Below the pieces are notes generated by a model that did not search any database, was not told the origin of the DNA, and saw only the letters and a list, made by a program, of their open reading frames with translations. Shown here in pieces: positions 42,449-53,380 of a stretch of 64,000 nt of DNA; positions within the stretch are counted from its first letter, which is position 1, and every line of letters begins with the position of its first letter. The position numbers were made by a program, and so were the translations under genes. The stretch is from Conoideocrella luteorostrata (taxonomy: Eukaryota; Ascomycota; Sordariomycetes; Hypocreales; Clavicipitaceae). The stretch spans positions 1 to 64,000 of the forward strand of contig JASWJB010000215.1 of assembly GCA_032433595.1 (NCBI GenBank). The letters run 5' to 3'.

Positions 42449-42878
42449 GATTGTTTCGTTAATGTTACCGCGGAGGTGGTTAGGGCGAGGCGGCTGGTGC
42501 TACCAAGAGGTAGATTTGAGATTCGCCGCAGGTTGAAGCTGTCGCAAGGTGAGGATTGTTTGTTCCTGCCTTCGGCCGTGAGACCCCACTACGCAAGTAA
42601 CTAGCTAGCCGCTGTAACTAACGTCCGTATCGATAAGTCAAGAGCTATAACAACTCCATTGCAGCTCAACCATGTGGATTTATCCCTGCTGGCATCGGCT
42701 TTGGCATTTTCACAAAACTCGCCATTGAGCAATCCGGCTTCATCTTGAGGGGTTCCGTTGGACGTACGTTTCAACTGTGCTTGAATTTGATTGCTATTCG
42801 TACGCAAAGTCCTACGCCGCCCAACCTCGATTCTACAGCTCCTGCGTACGCGTCTGTCACGACCGCGCGGCGAGCAAG
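42449..42878. promoter_or_regulatory. bidirectional promoter, PPIL3 / ORC6
   Basis: A 430-base gap between the start codons of two divergently transcribed housekeeping genes. It must hold both promoters and leaders. No TATA box is clear. An open frame reading into the ORC6 start (from 42777) is in frame but has no conserved sequence, so I treat it as leader. Confidence 0.6.
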
Positions 42879-44089
42879 ATGAGCAGGCAAATCGAGCAGG
42901 CGTTGCTCTCCTTGATGCCGGCTCACGGCTCCGACCTTCCATCGTCGCTTGTGGAACTAGCAAGTTCATTGCTGGCCCAATCTCGACATAGAGCAAGCAC
43001 GCTCAAGGCAGAAGAAGAGGTTGCGCGACAATATGCTTGCGCCAACATAGCTTGTGATCGGTTGGTCCTCCTCTAGGCTCATTTCTCAACCAATGTCGAT
43101 TTTAACTAACGGTTGACAAATGCAGCCTCAAGATCACGCTGAATTTGCCGCCAATTGAACCGCGTCCCCCAGTGCCGCCACGCATCTATAAACGGCTGTA
43201 TACTCACCTGGACAACATCCTGCCCAACCCTTCATCCACTCCGAGATCCGGTCGAGTACGGACTCCGAGCTCAAAGAAATCAGGCCATGATACACCTGCG
43301 GAATCGCAGACTCGGGCCTTGCCATCGAGAGGAACACCTACCAAGGACACAAGCTTGGCTCAGTTTCGTACCCCTACAAAGACTAGGGCCGGATCCGCGT
43401 CCAGACCCAAAGAGATGCAGCCACAGAGCTCGCGGGATCGGGTTTATCCATGGATTCAACCGGTCGTTCGGTATATGTGCGCGGAATCCGGCCACAAGAA
43501 GCTCGCACCCACGGTTTTGGCAGGCATGGAGCATATTTTAAATCCCAATGGCCGTCCAACCCAAAATGAATGGGTTATTCAACACGTGTCTGACTTGGTT
43601 GCTGCTACCTACTTTTTTGTCACCATGCGTGTTCGAGCCATAATGACTGGTGCCGATATAGACAGAGAAGGCTATGTGCCCATGCGAAAGGAGATTCTGG
43701 CTCTGCTCCTCCAGGGCAGCCAAGAAGTTACGGTGCCGGACGTTGGTGAGTCAGAAGCTTGGGAGGGTTGGAAGGAAGTCAAATCAAGAGAATTCGACGC
43801 AGCTGTTGCCAAGGTCAACGAAAGTGACTGGCTGACTGGCGACTGGTATCAAGGGATCGTCGACGTGATTGACTCGAAGACTAAAGCAGATGCAGTGATG
43901 TCGGACAGTGCACAAGAAGCCTTCGAGGCATCTCTACCAACAAGACGAGCGGATGCCATGCTTCAAGAACGATACAACTTCTTGAGTGAATCAAAAAAAG
44001 CGGACTACGCTACGTGGCGCGAAGCAATGCTTGCCAAAATTGCACAAGCCGTGCCGGTCGAGTCCTCAATGGAGGTTGACACTCAATGA
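42879..44089 (+). CDS. ORC6: origin recognition complex subunit 6, 381 aa, 2 exons
   Basis: Exons 42879-43060 and 43126-44089 (1146 nt). The intron has an unusual donor GTTGGT but a perfect ACTAAC branch point. The N-terminal helix bundle starts MSRQIEQALLSLMPAHG and includes LKAEEEVARQYACANIACDRLK. A disordered linker follows (TPRSGRVRTPSSKK, GTPTKDTS, RTPTKTRAG) carrying several S/T-P sites, two of them full CDK consensus TPTK. The second conserved domain (DRVYPWIQPVVRYMC through NEWVIQHVSDLVAATYFFVTMRVRAI) is the helical cyclin-box-like region of Orc6. ORC marks replication origins and loads MCM; CDK sites are consistent with cell-cycle control of Orc6 in yeasts. Start chosen at the ATG in AGCAAGATGAGC. 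Confidence 0.9.
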
Positions 44090-44219
44090 AGCTAGTCACA
44101 AGAACAAGCAAGTTGTTTAGAAGAAAAGCAGACCGTCGTCATATTCCTATTCATCTTGGGGCTATGTACTGCACAGTTTTTAAGATCCTACCCCTCAACA
44201 TTTACATGCTATCAACCCG

Positions 44220-45376
44220 CTATGCGTGGCAAGAATCGGGCTTCTCGGGCTTAGGTTCCCCCGGTGGATGATTTCCACTCTCATCCGTACCACCACCAGG
44301 GTGCCAGTGGGATGCCACAGACACATGGTCATTATAATTGGTAGTTGTGTCAATGCCAACAGTAATCCAAAGCAAAAGGCCGTCCTTGGCCTTGTCGCCG
44401 AGGTGAACATATTTCATGAAAGGGTCATAATCCTTACTCGCCTCGTCCCCGATATAGTCGTCTTGAGTGTTCTCAGTGAACGGCTGTTTGTTCAGATTAT
44501 AAGGCGCATTCTCCTCAACAGCTTTTACCAGGGACTGGTCGAAGTACGTCTGCCCAATGTGTGAGACGGTGCCGCCCTCGAAGGTGCCGTTCGGCAGGAT
44601 GGTCGCATTATCGGTGGACATGACGTGGAAGTGGTTCGTTCGACCAACATAGTGACCAGGGAAGATGGTGCTGTACTGAACAACGCCATCTTTATCGGTG
44701 ACCTGGATTCCGCGGCCAAAATTGGTCTTTAGACCACCTTGTCCTGGAGCAGTGACACCGGAATAAACACCTGTTGCATTGGCGTGCCATACATCAATGA
44801 CAAGGTTAGGGACAGCCTTGCATGTATTGATGTCGATGAATTGGAAGTCTAAATGCGAGGCGACACCAGGCTCGCCATCTGTTATGTCTTTGCGGAGGAA
44901 TTCACCAGAGACGTAATAAGGTCCAATGATGGTTTCTGGAACTAGGATGCAACTCGCGTTGGAAGCGAAGAGGACGTCAAGGGGGGTATCGAGGTTATAA
45001 CCCTTGGCGGTTTGATCGTGAGAGACCTTGAGGTACTTTCCAAGCTCCTGATTTCCACGACGTTCATTGTCTTTTTAAACCGGTGATCTTGTTAGTTTAA
45101 TCCTTCTTTTATCACAAGGGAAAGGGAACCGAACATACGGCTTTTCAGGCCACTCTGCCTACGCAGCTTATCAGCCCACGCGGCACGACGAGCAACAGCT
45201 CGTTCCCTGAGCTTGATAGCATCAGGAGAGTCTGCGCATTTTGCAAGACTGCGCTTGGAATGAGCAGCAATGCGACGGAGAGTAGCGATCTGGGCTCTTT
45301 GCTCTTCTGCCGTCTCGGGATGACCAAAGACAGCGACGGAGAGTGCCAGAGCCGCTGTGATGGTGGACAGAATCAT
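44220..45376 (-). CDS. secreted intradiol ring-cleavage dioxygenase, 362 aa
   Basis: Exons 45376-45139 and 45070-44220 (1089 nt); the 68-nt intron has GTATGT and an ACTAAC branch. The N-terminus MILSTITAALALSVAVFG is a signal peptide (cleavage near residue 18), then a helical pro-like region with RRIAAHSKRSLAKC. The catalytic domain has the intradiol iron site: GPYYVSGE (first Tyr, about 132), then FPGHYVGRTNHFHV (second Tyr and two His, about 216-229). These enzymes cut catechol-type rings with Fe(III). The secreted fungal subfamily is linked to breakdown of lignin- and tannin-derived phenolics or of plant and microbial phenols; the substrate is not visible from sequence. A Pro/Lys-rich tail (WHPGGGTDESGNHPPGEPKPEKP) ends the protein. 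Confidence 0.9.
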
Positions 45377-46515
45377 ATTGACGAGATCTCTGTTTCAGCT
45401 TGGTGAAGACTTGATACTCTGAGCCATCAATACCACAGCTTCTTGCACTGGGGGGCTTGCGCCACTTTTTATATCTTCAAGCTATCTAAACACCACCTTC
45501 CCGTGCTCTTGATCCTCCAACCCCTCATGTTGTCATGCGACCCTCTGCCAACTATACAGCTTGGACTGCCGAACTAGTTCATTCGGCTTCAGCTTATTTC
45601 ATTCCGGGAACCCCGCGCCCCCATATTAGATAGGTACTTTCTAACCCCTTCGTCGTAACGATCAGAATGCAAAGCGAAGTTCACCCAGTATGAGATCAAA
45701 AATCCTGCGCTGTTCTCCAATCACAACGGCTACATATCGGAACGAGTAAGTCGGCGTGGGGAGTCACCGTCCGTGCGAGGTCCAAACAGAGCCGACAGGC
45801 AGGCTTGCTCTTGTATAGCCCGAGTGGGATATCATTCGAAATGAGCTCAAGCGGGCAGACACCAAGGCAACGATGCTTTGCAGCGTCGTATTTTCCGTCT
45901 CTTTCCCTTCCAAATGGCAAGTCTAGCGTGGTGTTGGGAATTGTAGGGGGAAATATCCGGTCGATGTGGGGTGGAGGGGGAAGGAAAAACGGAGGCGAAG
46001 GTGGTGATAATGTGGGAGCTGGTCAATGATGGATGGTTCGTAGGGAACTGGCTTGGCAGTTTGGGTTTGCAGTCTCTTGATGTTCCGTTGCATATTCCAC
46101 TATAGCCGACTTTATTAGAAATCAAGGATGTTTCTATGGGGGGATCGTCATGTCCTGGTTTCTTGGCTTCTTGGACGGAGAGGGGAGTGTGGCTTGGCGC
46201 TAGCATCGCGGTGCCGCAGATTTCATTTTAAGGTTGTTTTGCTCTTATTAGGAAGGCAACTAGAACTTTTGTTGCTGTTTGATGTCAGAGGGGGGAAAGT
46301 GTGGTCGACTTCTACCAATGTTTGCATTTACATTTGACTGGTTGATTCATGCATAAATGTGGCTGGCAATGTCGGGGAAATGCACAACTCATGGCACGGC
46401 ACTCACTGGCCGCGCAATGTATGGTATGTATGGCGACTACTCCGTACATGGATCTTAGTCCTGTTTGATGGGATCAACAAAGCCCCAAGCAGACCCAGGA
46501 AGACGAACAGTTCAT
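45377..46515. other. intergenic, dioxygenase promoter
   Basis: No supported gene. It contains a palindrome half-site CTACTCCGTACATGG near 46438. Both neighbours are on the minus strand, so this is the dioxygenase promoter plus the 3' end of the SDR gene. Confidence 0.5.
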
Positions 46516-47790
46516 CTAATGCAGCTTTCCTGGAACAAAGGGATGCCCTGCAGTCAAACCGCCGCAGACTGCCCATGCTTGTCCGTTTACATAGCTGCTC
46601 TCGTCGCTTCCCAGAAAGAGTGCTACTCGTGCAATCTCATCCGCATGGCCCCCCCTCCTCGTAGGGTTCAACTGCCCAATCTTCTTCTCACTGCCTCTTG
46701 CCCGAGCTGCTTCGTACACCGGTGCAGTCATGCCAGTCTCGATAATTCCGGGGCAAATGGCGTTGACGCGCACGCCAGACCCAGCGAGTTGGTACGCAAT
46801 TGTCTGGGCGAGGGAGACGACTGCGGCTTTGGAAGCCGAGTAGGGGGTGGAGCCGGCATTAGAGCGGAGACCAGCCACAGATGCAGTGCCTATGATGGAA
46901 CCGCCTGAGTGTGGCTTCTGAGAAGACGTCTTCATCATGGCTGGGGCCGCATACTTTGCTGCCAAGAAGACGCTTTGATCGACTGTTAGCGTGTACAACG
47001 CGTCCTTTAGGTCATTTGTGGGCTAGTTTTGTTTCTGTAGCGTCTGATGATGCTCGGAGCCGGTATGGCCCTTTCCGAACGATTGAACGATTCCCAATCG
47101 GACTTCCACAATGGAGTAGAACGTACCTCAGTGTATTGGTTCGTAAAACTTCCATAAATTCAGCATCGCTAAAATCCGTGAAAATCACATTCAGTCCCGT
47201 GACGCCTGCATTCGCGAAAAACACATCGAGTCGTCCATATCGGCTCAAGGCATCGTCTACCACAGCCTTGACTTTCGCTTCTTCGGCAGCGTCGAACTGC
47301 CAGGTGTGAATATCGACGCCGGGATATGCCTGGGTGATTTCCTGCTTGTGTGTAGCGAGTTTATCGTCCGCGTAGTCACAGAGGTACACGGCCCTGGCGC
47401 CGTTCTCGGCGAATTGGTGGGCGGTTGCGCGGCCAATGCCCAACGTCGAATTTGCACCTGGGCTCCTGTCAGTGCGGGTTTCGATGCGGCATTATGGGCT
47501 TATCGGAGGGTGAAGTTAGGTGAAGTTCGCGGGCTGCTTGCTGGGTGCCCAATGCGACATTGTAGTAGCAAGAAAAGAGGAGGGACAATCGCAACACTTC
47601 GGTATGCCTCAGACCGACCGATTCTGCGCCTGTGGCTTTACATACCTGTGATGATGACGACCTTGCCCTCGGCACGACGACCGCTGGACTTGCCGGCGAT
47701 TTTTTTGATTGGTGGTAGGCCAGAGGATGAGCTTGAGCTATCCAGCTGATTCCCAATGGCTTCAATACGCTTTTGGGCTTGATCCGACAT
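46516..47790 (-). CDS. short-chain dehydrogenase/reductase, 310 aa, 3 exons
   Basis: Exons 47790-47646, 47457-47127 and 46972-46516 (933 nt), with introns of 188 and 154 nt; these are long for this window. Classical SDR fold. The cofactor glycine motif is split by the first intron and reads [18 protein letters not shown] (about residues 47-62). Two extra residues (TGxxxxxGIG rather than TGxxxGIG) are a feature of one fungal subgroup. Other marks are the cofactor-stabilising ANAGV, catalytic Ser in [22 protein letters not shown] (Tyr and Lys, about 199-203) and [13 protein letters not shown]. The 45-residue N-terminal extension is Ser-rich and hydrophilic, not a clear targeting peptide. NAD(P)-dependent oxidation or reduction; the substrate is unknown. 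It lies head-to-tail with the dioxygenase, but a functional link is not shown. Confidence 0.88.
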
Positions 47791-50784
47791 ATTGCGAAGC
47801 TCTGTGTTCAGACCGTCTGAGAATGTGATACAAACGGCGAGGTTCGTGCGAAGCTGGACGTCTCGGCTTTCAATGCAGGGAGGGGACAGACGCAGTTGCA
47901 ATTATTTGTTTCCAATGGCTCGTGGCTCGTGGCTGTCGCTTTCCCGTCCTCTCACTTCCGAATCCTCTGTTTGTCGGCGCAAGATGTCTTTATGATATGG
48001 TCAGGCAAGCGTGGAGGATTGATTCCTGGACGGGCCGTGGCAATCCGGAGCCGAGGTTCGATGATGGCTGCTCTGGCATCCTACTGGATGTCGCTCTAGT
48101 TTGCTACTCCGTTTACTGAGTAGTTAAGTAACTATGGAGTACTCCGTATGGAGCATGGAGGAGTGGTCGCACCCAAGTCGCACCCAAGTCGCAGTGGCCC
48201 CACGCGGCTCGTTATGTAGTCATGTTCCCCGGATTCGCAACGTTCAGAGGGCAGTATCCTGATTTGGCACGAAAATAGATATATAGGAAGAGACAGCTCG
48301 CAATAAATTGCCTAATTGAACCGGGGCAAAGAATCGTGCCAGTGTCCAGTGACCGCTGTTTATACCCCAGACGGGATCTTAGGTAACTATCTACTTACTA
48401 CGTACTCCGTGAGTGAGTACCGAGACGTCCATGGGCGGCTTGCGAGAAAGGGCGGCCCTCCCTTCTTTTTTTAATCCTTTTTTATAAATATTTTTAGAAC
48501 GGAACAATGAGCCGTTAATCGGCGAATACAGTGTAAATGTAAAACTGCACTACGAGAGGGCTCTACGAAACGGAAACAGCCGAGAACCGAGGCGGAGGAA
48601 AGGAGCTAGCTGAGCCTTCCTCGTCCTCGTCCTCGTCTTCGTCCTTGCCCTTCTTGTCGGTGCTCGTACACTAACTAGTTGCGGATACTAGCTTGTACAA
48701 ACCAGAAAACGGCAAGAGCAGGTATCTCAGCTACGACTGACAGCCTGCAAAGCGCACAATGCGAAAGCAGAGGCATAGGCGGCTGACATTTTTGTCTGCT
48801 TGCTGCCCCGTTACAAACCTCTCTTCGTCTCAATCTCGTGATCAGGTCGGCCAATAAAAGCCGATAGCATTCGGAACGCCGACATGCCGTGTGCAATGCG
48901 ACACAAACCTACCTGGAATTGATGCAGTAGCGACCAACGAATTCGGAGGTTCAACCCCAACTAGAAATTCATGCAGGGGATGAAATACGGAAACAGAGAA
49001 TGTGCATTCATGTCGCGTATACGGGAAGACGGTATATTGCAGCAGCGAGCAGCATCACCGGACTCGAGCCCTTGGATTTTCGGACCTTGAGCATGCACAG
49101 TATGAGCCGCGCATCATGCAGGTCGTTGACCCATTGACGGCATCAAGCCAGAAATGTCGTTCCTGGCCGTTGCAGATGCGCTGGCTAACTAGTCCGTTAG
49201 ACCGCAGCAAGGTACCGTATAGTATACGGTGAGTTGAATATAAGTTGCATTACGCTCTATTTTATGCGGTAGCGTCGGTTCCGCCATCATTCAGCTCTGC
49301 AAGGCTACCTGCGTGCTCCTAGTCAATTGGTGAGACTGGACTATATTGGTAATACCGGAAGTGTTATGCTATTGATGGCCCCATCTGGTCGCAGAGTAAC
49401 TAACCAAACACTCGTCTGGCTGCACGGCATACAGAGGATACGCCGTCCTAATTGGGTGACACGGGAGTGAATCCCATCTATTGGCCAGCACGTCTGCTTG
49501 TCTTACCACACTGACCATGATGCATAGCTAGGTCAATATACAGTGTTTTCGTTTTTACTCTCATAGGTTTGGCGCTGTATTGTAAGAGGGTGGCGCAGCT
49601 ACTCCCCCATGTGCCGTACACTCACACGCTGACTTAATCATCCATGGCCAGCCGACAGCATCGGAATGTTTAGTTCACAGCCACTTGGTTTTGGGAGGCA
49701 TTCTTCAGCCTTCATCCCTGAACGATAACCTACGTAACTACGCGCTAAATCCCGTTGAACGACACGTCTAAACTGGGAATACTTGCTAGTTAGCTAGGGG
49801 ACGTACGGAATAGTCCTGAGCGCTATGGGAATAAGGCTGACCTTGGTGCAGATTACTTCCCGCATCAGATGACCAGCTGACAATTGTATTTGCCGCCTCT
49901 ATTAACATTGGTGACGTAAAGCTTTGAGGGAACAATGGGGCCACAGGACATTGAAGCAAGCCCACAAGAAACCTGAAGCATGTCTTACCAGAATTGCCGT
50001 GATTTGCTCCGCGGTGTCTGATTGAAGTGCATTACGAGACTATTGACGTCGGGAACGGCTCGCTGCAGGCCTAGTGTTACGGCGCGTGATAGGGGGGGCC
50101 TTCTGTTCTAGTTTTGGAGTACAGACTATCTGTCTCCTATGCTAATACGATGGCAGTTTGGGCGCGCGATTCGCACAGGAGATTTTCGCATTGTCGCTGA
50201 CTGCCTTCATACACTGTTCAATACGTCAGGTGTGGTTGTTCTGACCCTTATGCCAAGCTGAGGCCGGGATGTAGCAGCTATATTATGCCACAGCCCGACA
50301 CCCTGACTCGGGTCTTACTAACATCCGTGAATGAGGATGTCCGGAAAGAGTATGTACATTCCACACCAATATTCATGCAAGCCTATGTGAAATATCGTCA
50401 AGGCTAGTATACGAGAAATTTGTTATGCGCTGATTTCAAAGTCCAGGGACCGAGACCAAGACCAAGACCAAGACCAAAAAAAAGAAAACCGTACAGTTCC
50501 TGTGCTTTTATCTTTAGAACCATCGTTTGTTGCATTAGGCAATTTTTTTTTTCTTCCTTTCTTTTTTTGTCCCGACTCGTCTCAAGATAACGGAGTTGGC
50601 ACTCCTGACGCTGTTTCGGTTTTGCATGCGTTGTCTGGCTCTGACGAATTGCTGATGGGAGACTCCACCAAAGGTGTCATTGGTACGCAACTCACATATA
50701 CCACTTCAGATGGCAGCAAAAGGAGACGGACATAATGCAAGGGGCGTCCCGGCTACCGATCATGTCGCTTGAGTCGACCAACAG
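47791..50784. other. 3 kb gene-poor region with palindrome copies
   Basis: No supported gene on either strand. It contains palindrome-family copies at 48133-48148 (15 of 16), near 48104 and 48400 (half copies), a tandem of TCGCACCCAAG (about 48168-48200), a (CCTCGT)n stretch at about 48619-48640 and GACCAA repeats at 50454-50477. It includes the SDR promoter (near 47800-48000) and the leader of the next gene. Confidence 0.5.
48133..48148. repeat. isolated palindrome copy TATGGAGTACTCCGTA
   Basis: One copy of the 16-nt palindrome with one mismatch, inside the gene-poor region. Confidence 0.75.
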
Positions 50785-53077
50785 ATGTCGGGAAAATCGA
50801 ATGTTGGTATCAGCTCCAGTGGTTTCATGCAGTCGAGTCCCTGTGGACGTGGATTTGGACAAGGGCGATACGAAGTCGGCTGTGCCACAACAGCCAAGAC
50901 GGCCGCCGCCACCACCACCACCAAGACAAAGACGACAAAGAACAAAACGCCGGTAGCAGCCACCCAGACTGCAACTACAAATGCATCTGCAACTGCAACC
51001 GCCCGGGTCGCTGAGCGTGAAAATGACCACTTATTGGACGCTGCCATCACCGAGTCTTACGAAGACCTTTCAGGCCGGAATTCACAGCTTATAAGCTCTG
51101 TGTCGCCGAACAGCAAAAGAATTGGACCCGAAGTACCTTCTCCTTCGCACCCGGCCCGACGAGATTCACAGTCGCGGATACACCCTTTGTTAGAGGAGAC
51201 CACCACCAGCATCGGCAGCAGCACAATAAATCATAAGAAATGCACTCCCGCAGCTGCAGGCAAGCACAACTACATCAAGGACCAGGGTCGTCGTCGTGGG
51301 TGGTTTTCGATCTCAATGTTGCCATATACCAGTACAAATCCTGACGTTCACTCTGCCCAATCAACACCAAACATCAGGTTAGTCCATGCGTTTGTGCTGA
51401 AGCCAACTGATTCCCCCTTCGGCAGCCAGACGAGCACAACCAACTCCGTCCACACACGCGAGCATTGAGACACTGACACGTGGGAATAACATGGGCTAAC
51501 ATGGACTAAGCAACAACAGGCATCGCTCCGTCGCTAGTCGCGACCCTAGACCTGCCAGAGCCTCCAGAGCTCCCAGAGCACCAACGAGAGCACCCGCGAA
51601 AGTTTTGTCTCAGTCTCAGACTTGGTCCCTGAATTCGGATCTGGATCCGCCGTTGGACCCAAGCCAAGCTGAAGCTGTAGCTGCGGCGGCGGCGGCGGCG
51701 GCGTCGGTTCCTGATTGTCAACAAAGCCCAACTCAAGGTCATGGCGCGTGCCGTGGCCAGAAGGAGGGCGGGAAAGCAAGCCGAAGTGAAATCAATCCAG
51801 AGTCAATGCGGTTTGTCCCAACATCTTTGACACGGCAGTTTATATCCTCGGTCCCCGCGGAAGCTTTCCCCTCAAAAACCAAGCCAACATCCTCGGTTGG
51901 CACAATTCGCCAAGCTCGACGACGACAAGACACATCGCCGCCTCCAGCTTTTCCGGCGCCGACTTACACAGCCATACAAGACCCGTCTCTTGGCGCCATT
52001 CTCCAACCGGATCGCCAAACGGATCCAGGAACCGCTTTAGCTTCTTCTACTTCTCCGTCTACTGCCACCACCACCACCACCACAACAACAACAACCGACG
52101 CAACTACTAGCACAAATAGCCTCCCAACTGCCATCACCGTCACCATCGTACTAGCGACCGTGGCTGGCCTCGCAACACTAAGCTTAGCGTCTTTCGTCCT
52201 CTACCTTCGCTGGAAACGGCGGCGATCCGGCTCCTCTCGCGTCTCCTCCGGGCTCCACTTGGAAGACGATTCAAAACGGCATTGTAATAATAATAACTCC
52301 TCACCTTCCGCTCCTTCACCACCGTTACCACCGCCACCACCACCACATTCACCCGTTCCCTTTACTGCATCATTCGGAATGGGCATAGACTCTATCTCAG
52401 CTTCCGAGAACGGAACCCTGACACCGCCGCCGAGGTTGCTGGAGAGAAAATATCACAACTCCACCAAGAGCGACTCGTCCATTGAGCTGGTTAGAAAGTA
52501 CACGCACACGAGGTGGGGCAAACCGTCGAGTTTGTCTATTCTTTCCTCGTCGTCACCGACGCAGGAACCACAACCGGCCGCAGTCTATCAGCCCTTTGGA
52601 CAGAGAGAAGACAGCTTGTTTAGAGATCCTCGGACGCCCCCTCTAGCTGGGCCTAGCTATCGACATGGTGACAAGATGAACCAGCATGTGTTTCCAGCAG
52701 GATCTGCGTCACCGCGAACGCAAGGAGCTGTGTCGGGAACACCAACGTCATCCTCGATATATTCCAACCTTCTCGATAGCAGCAGTCTCACCTCACCACC
52801 GAGAACACCTAATGTTCCACCAGAAGTAATGGGCCTTGCCAGCCCCGGTCCGCCACCGAATCGAGCACTTCCCTCCCCACCCCTCAAACATTGGCAAGTC
52901 AATCCCTTGTCACCACCACCAGACACAGAAATAGATCACATACGACCGGAAGATATTGGCATAGCGATCGGTAGCCCCTCATATAGTAATGACTCGAAAC
53001 GAAGAGAAAAGCGGCCTCGGCTAGACGAGAGTGACATGGAGCGATTGGGAGGGACATATTCCCCGTTTAAAAGGTGA
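50785..53077 (+). CDS. single-pass membrane protein with Ser/Thr-rich stalk, 716 aa, 2 exons
   Basis: Exons 50785-51377 and 51520-53077 (2151 nt); the intron uses GTTAGT and ends ACAACAG with two branch candidates. I do not recognise the family. Visible: a Ser/Thr/Pro/Ala-rich N-terminal half of about 400 residues with no cysteine-rich domain; a Thr run followed by one hydrophobic helix (AITVTIVLATVAGLATLSLASF, about 401-426) and a basic stop-transfer RWKRRRSGSS; then a cytoplasmic tail of about 290 residues rich in Pro and Ser (PPLPPPPPPHSP, TPPPRLLERKYHNS). This resembles fungal wall-stress-sensor-type topology (Wsc/Mid2-like) with no WSC domain and no signal peptide at the start I chose, so the first exon may be wrong and an upstream signal-peptide exon may exist. 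The second exon is the better supported part. Confidence 0.55.
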
Positions 53078-53380
53078 TGGTGTACATTGCATTATTAGAT
53101 CTGGCATCTGGAGGGACAGCAAATATTAATTGGTTGAGGGTGGTGGGGAAAAAAAAAAAGTGATACGAGACATGTATGATTGAAATGGGCATATCATGGG
53201 ACTAGAGCAGCACAACTTACTACAGATGAATTTGTTACGTTTTGTTATCAGAGTAACAAATAGTTTATAATCACAAAACAAGAGCTGGTTAGCCAGCCAG
53301 CCAGCCAGCCAGCCAGTCTTGCTAAACGATGGTTCGTGGGATTTCATAGATGACAATCTATTTTGCATGGGCCATGTCCC
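53078..53380. other. short convergent 3' region with CAGC microsatellite
   Basis: Contains A-run (53148-53159) and (CCAG)n at about 53291-53317. 3' UTRs of two convergent genes; nothing else is seen. Confidence 0.5.

Noticed and set aside
44220..47790. Dioxygenase plus SDR as a phenolic-degradation cluster
   Set aside because: Only two genes, 1.1 kb apart, no transporter or regulator next to them; the SDR substrate is unknown. Adjacency alone is not enough.
49020..49110. Possible tRNA on the minus strand with GGCTCGAGTCC as B box
   Set aside because: No A box at the right distance and no acceptor or T stem pairing.
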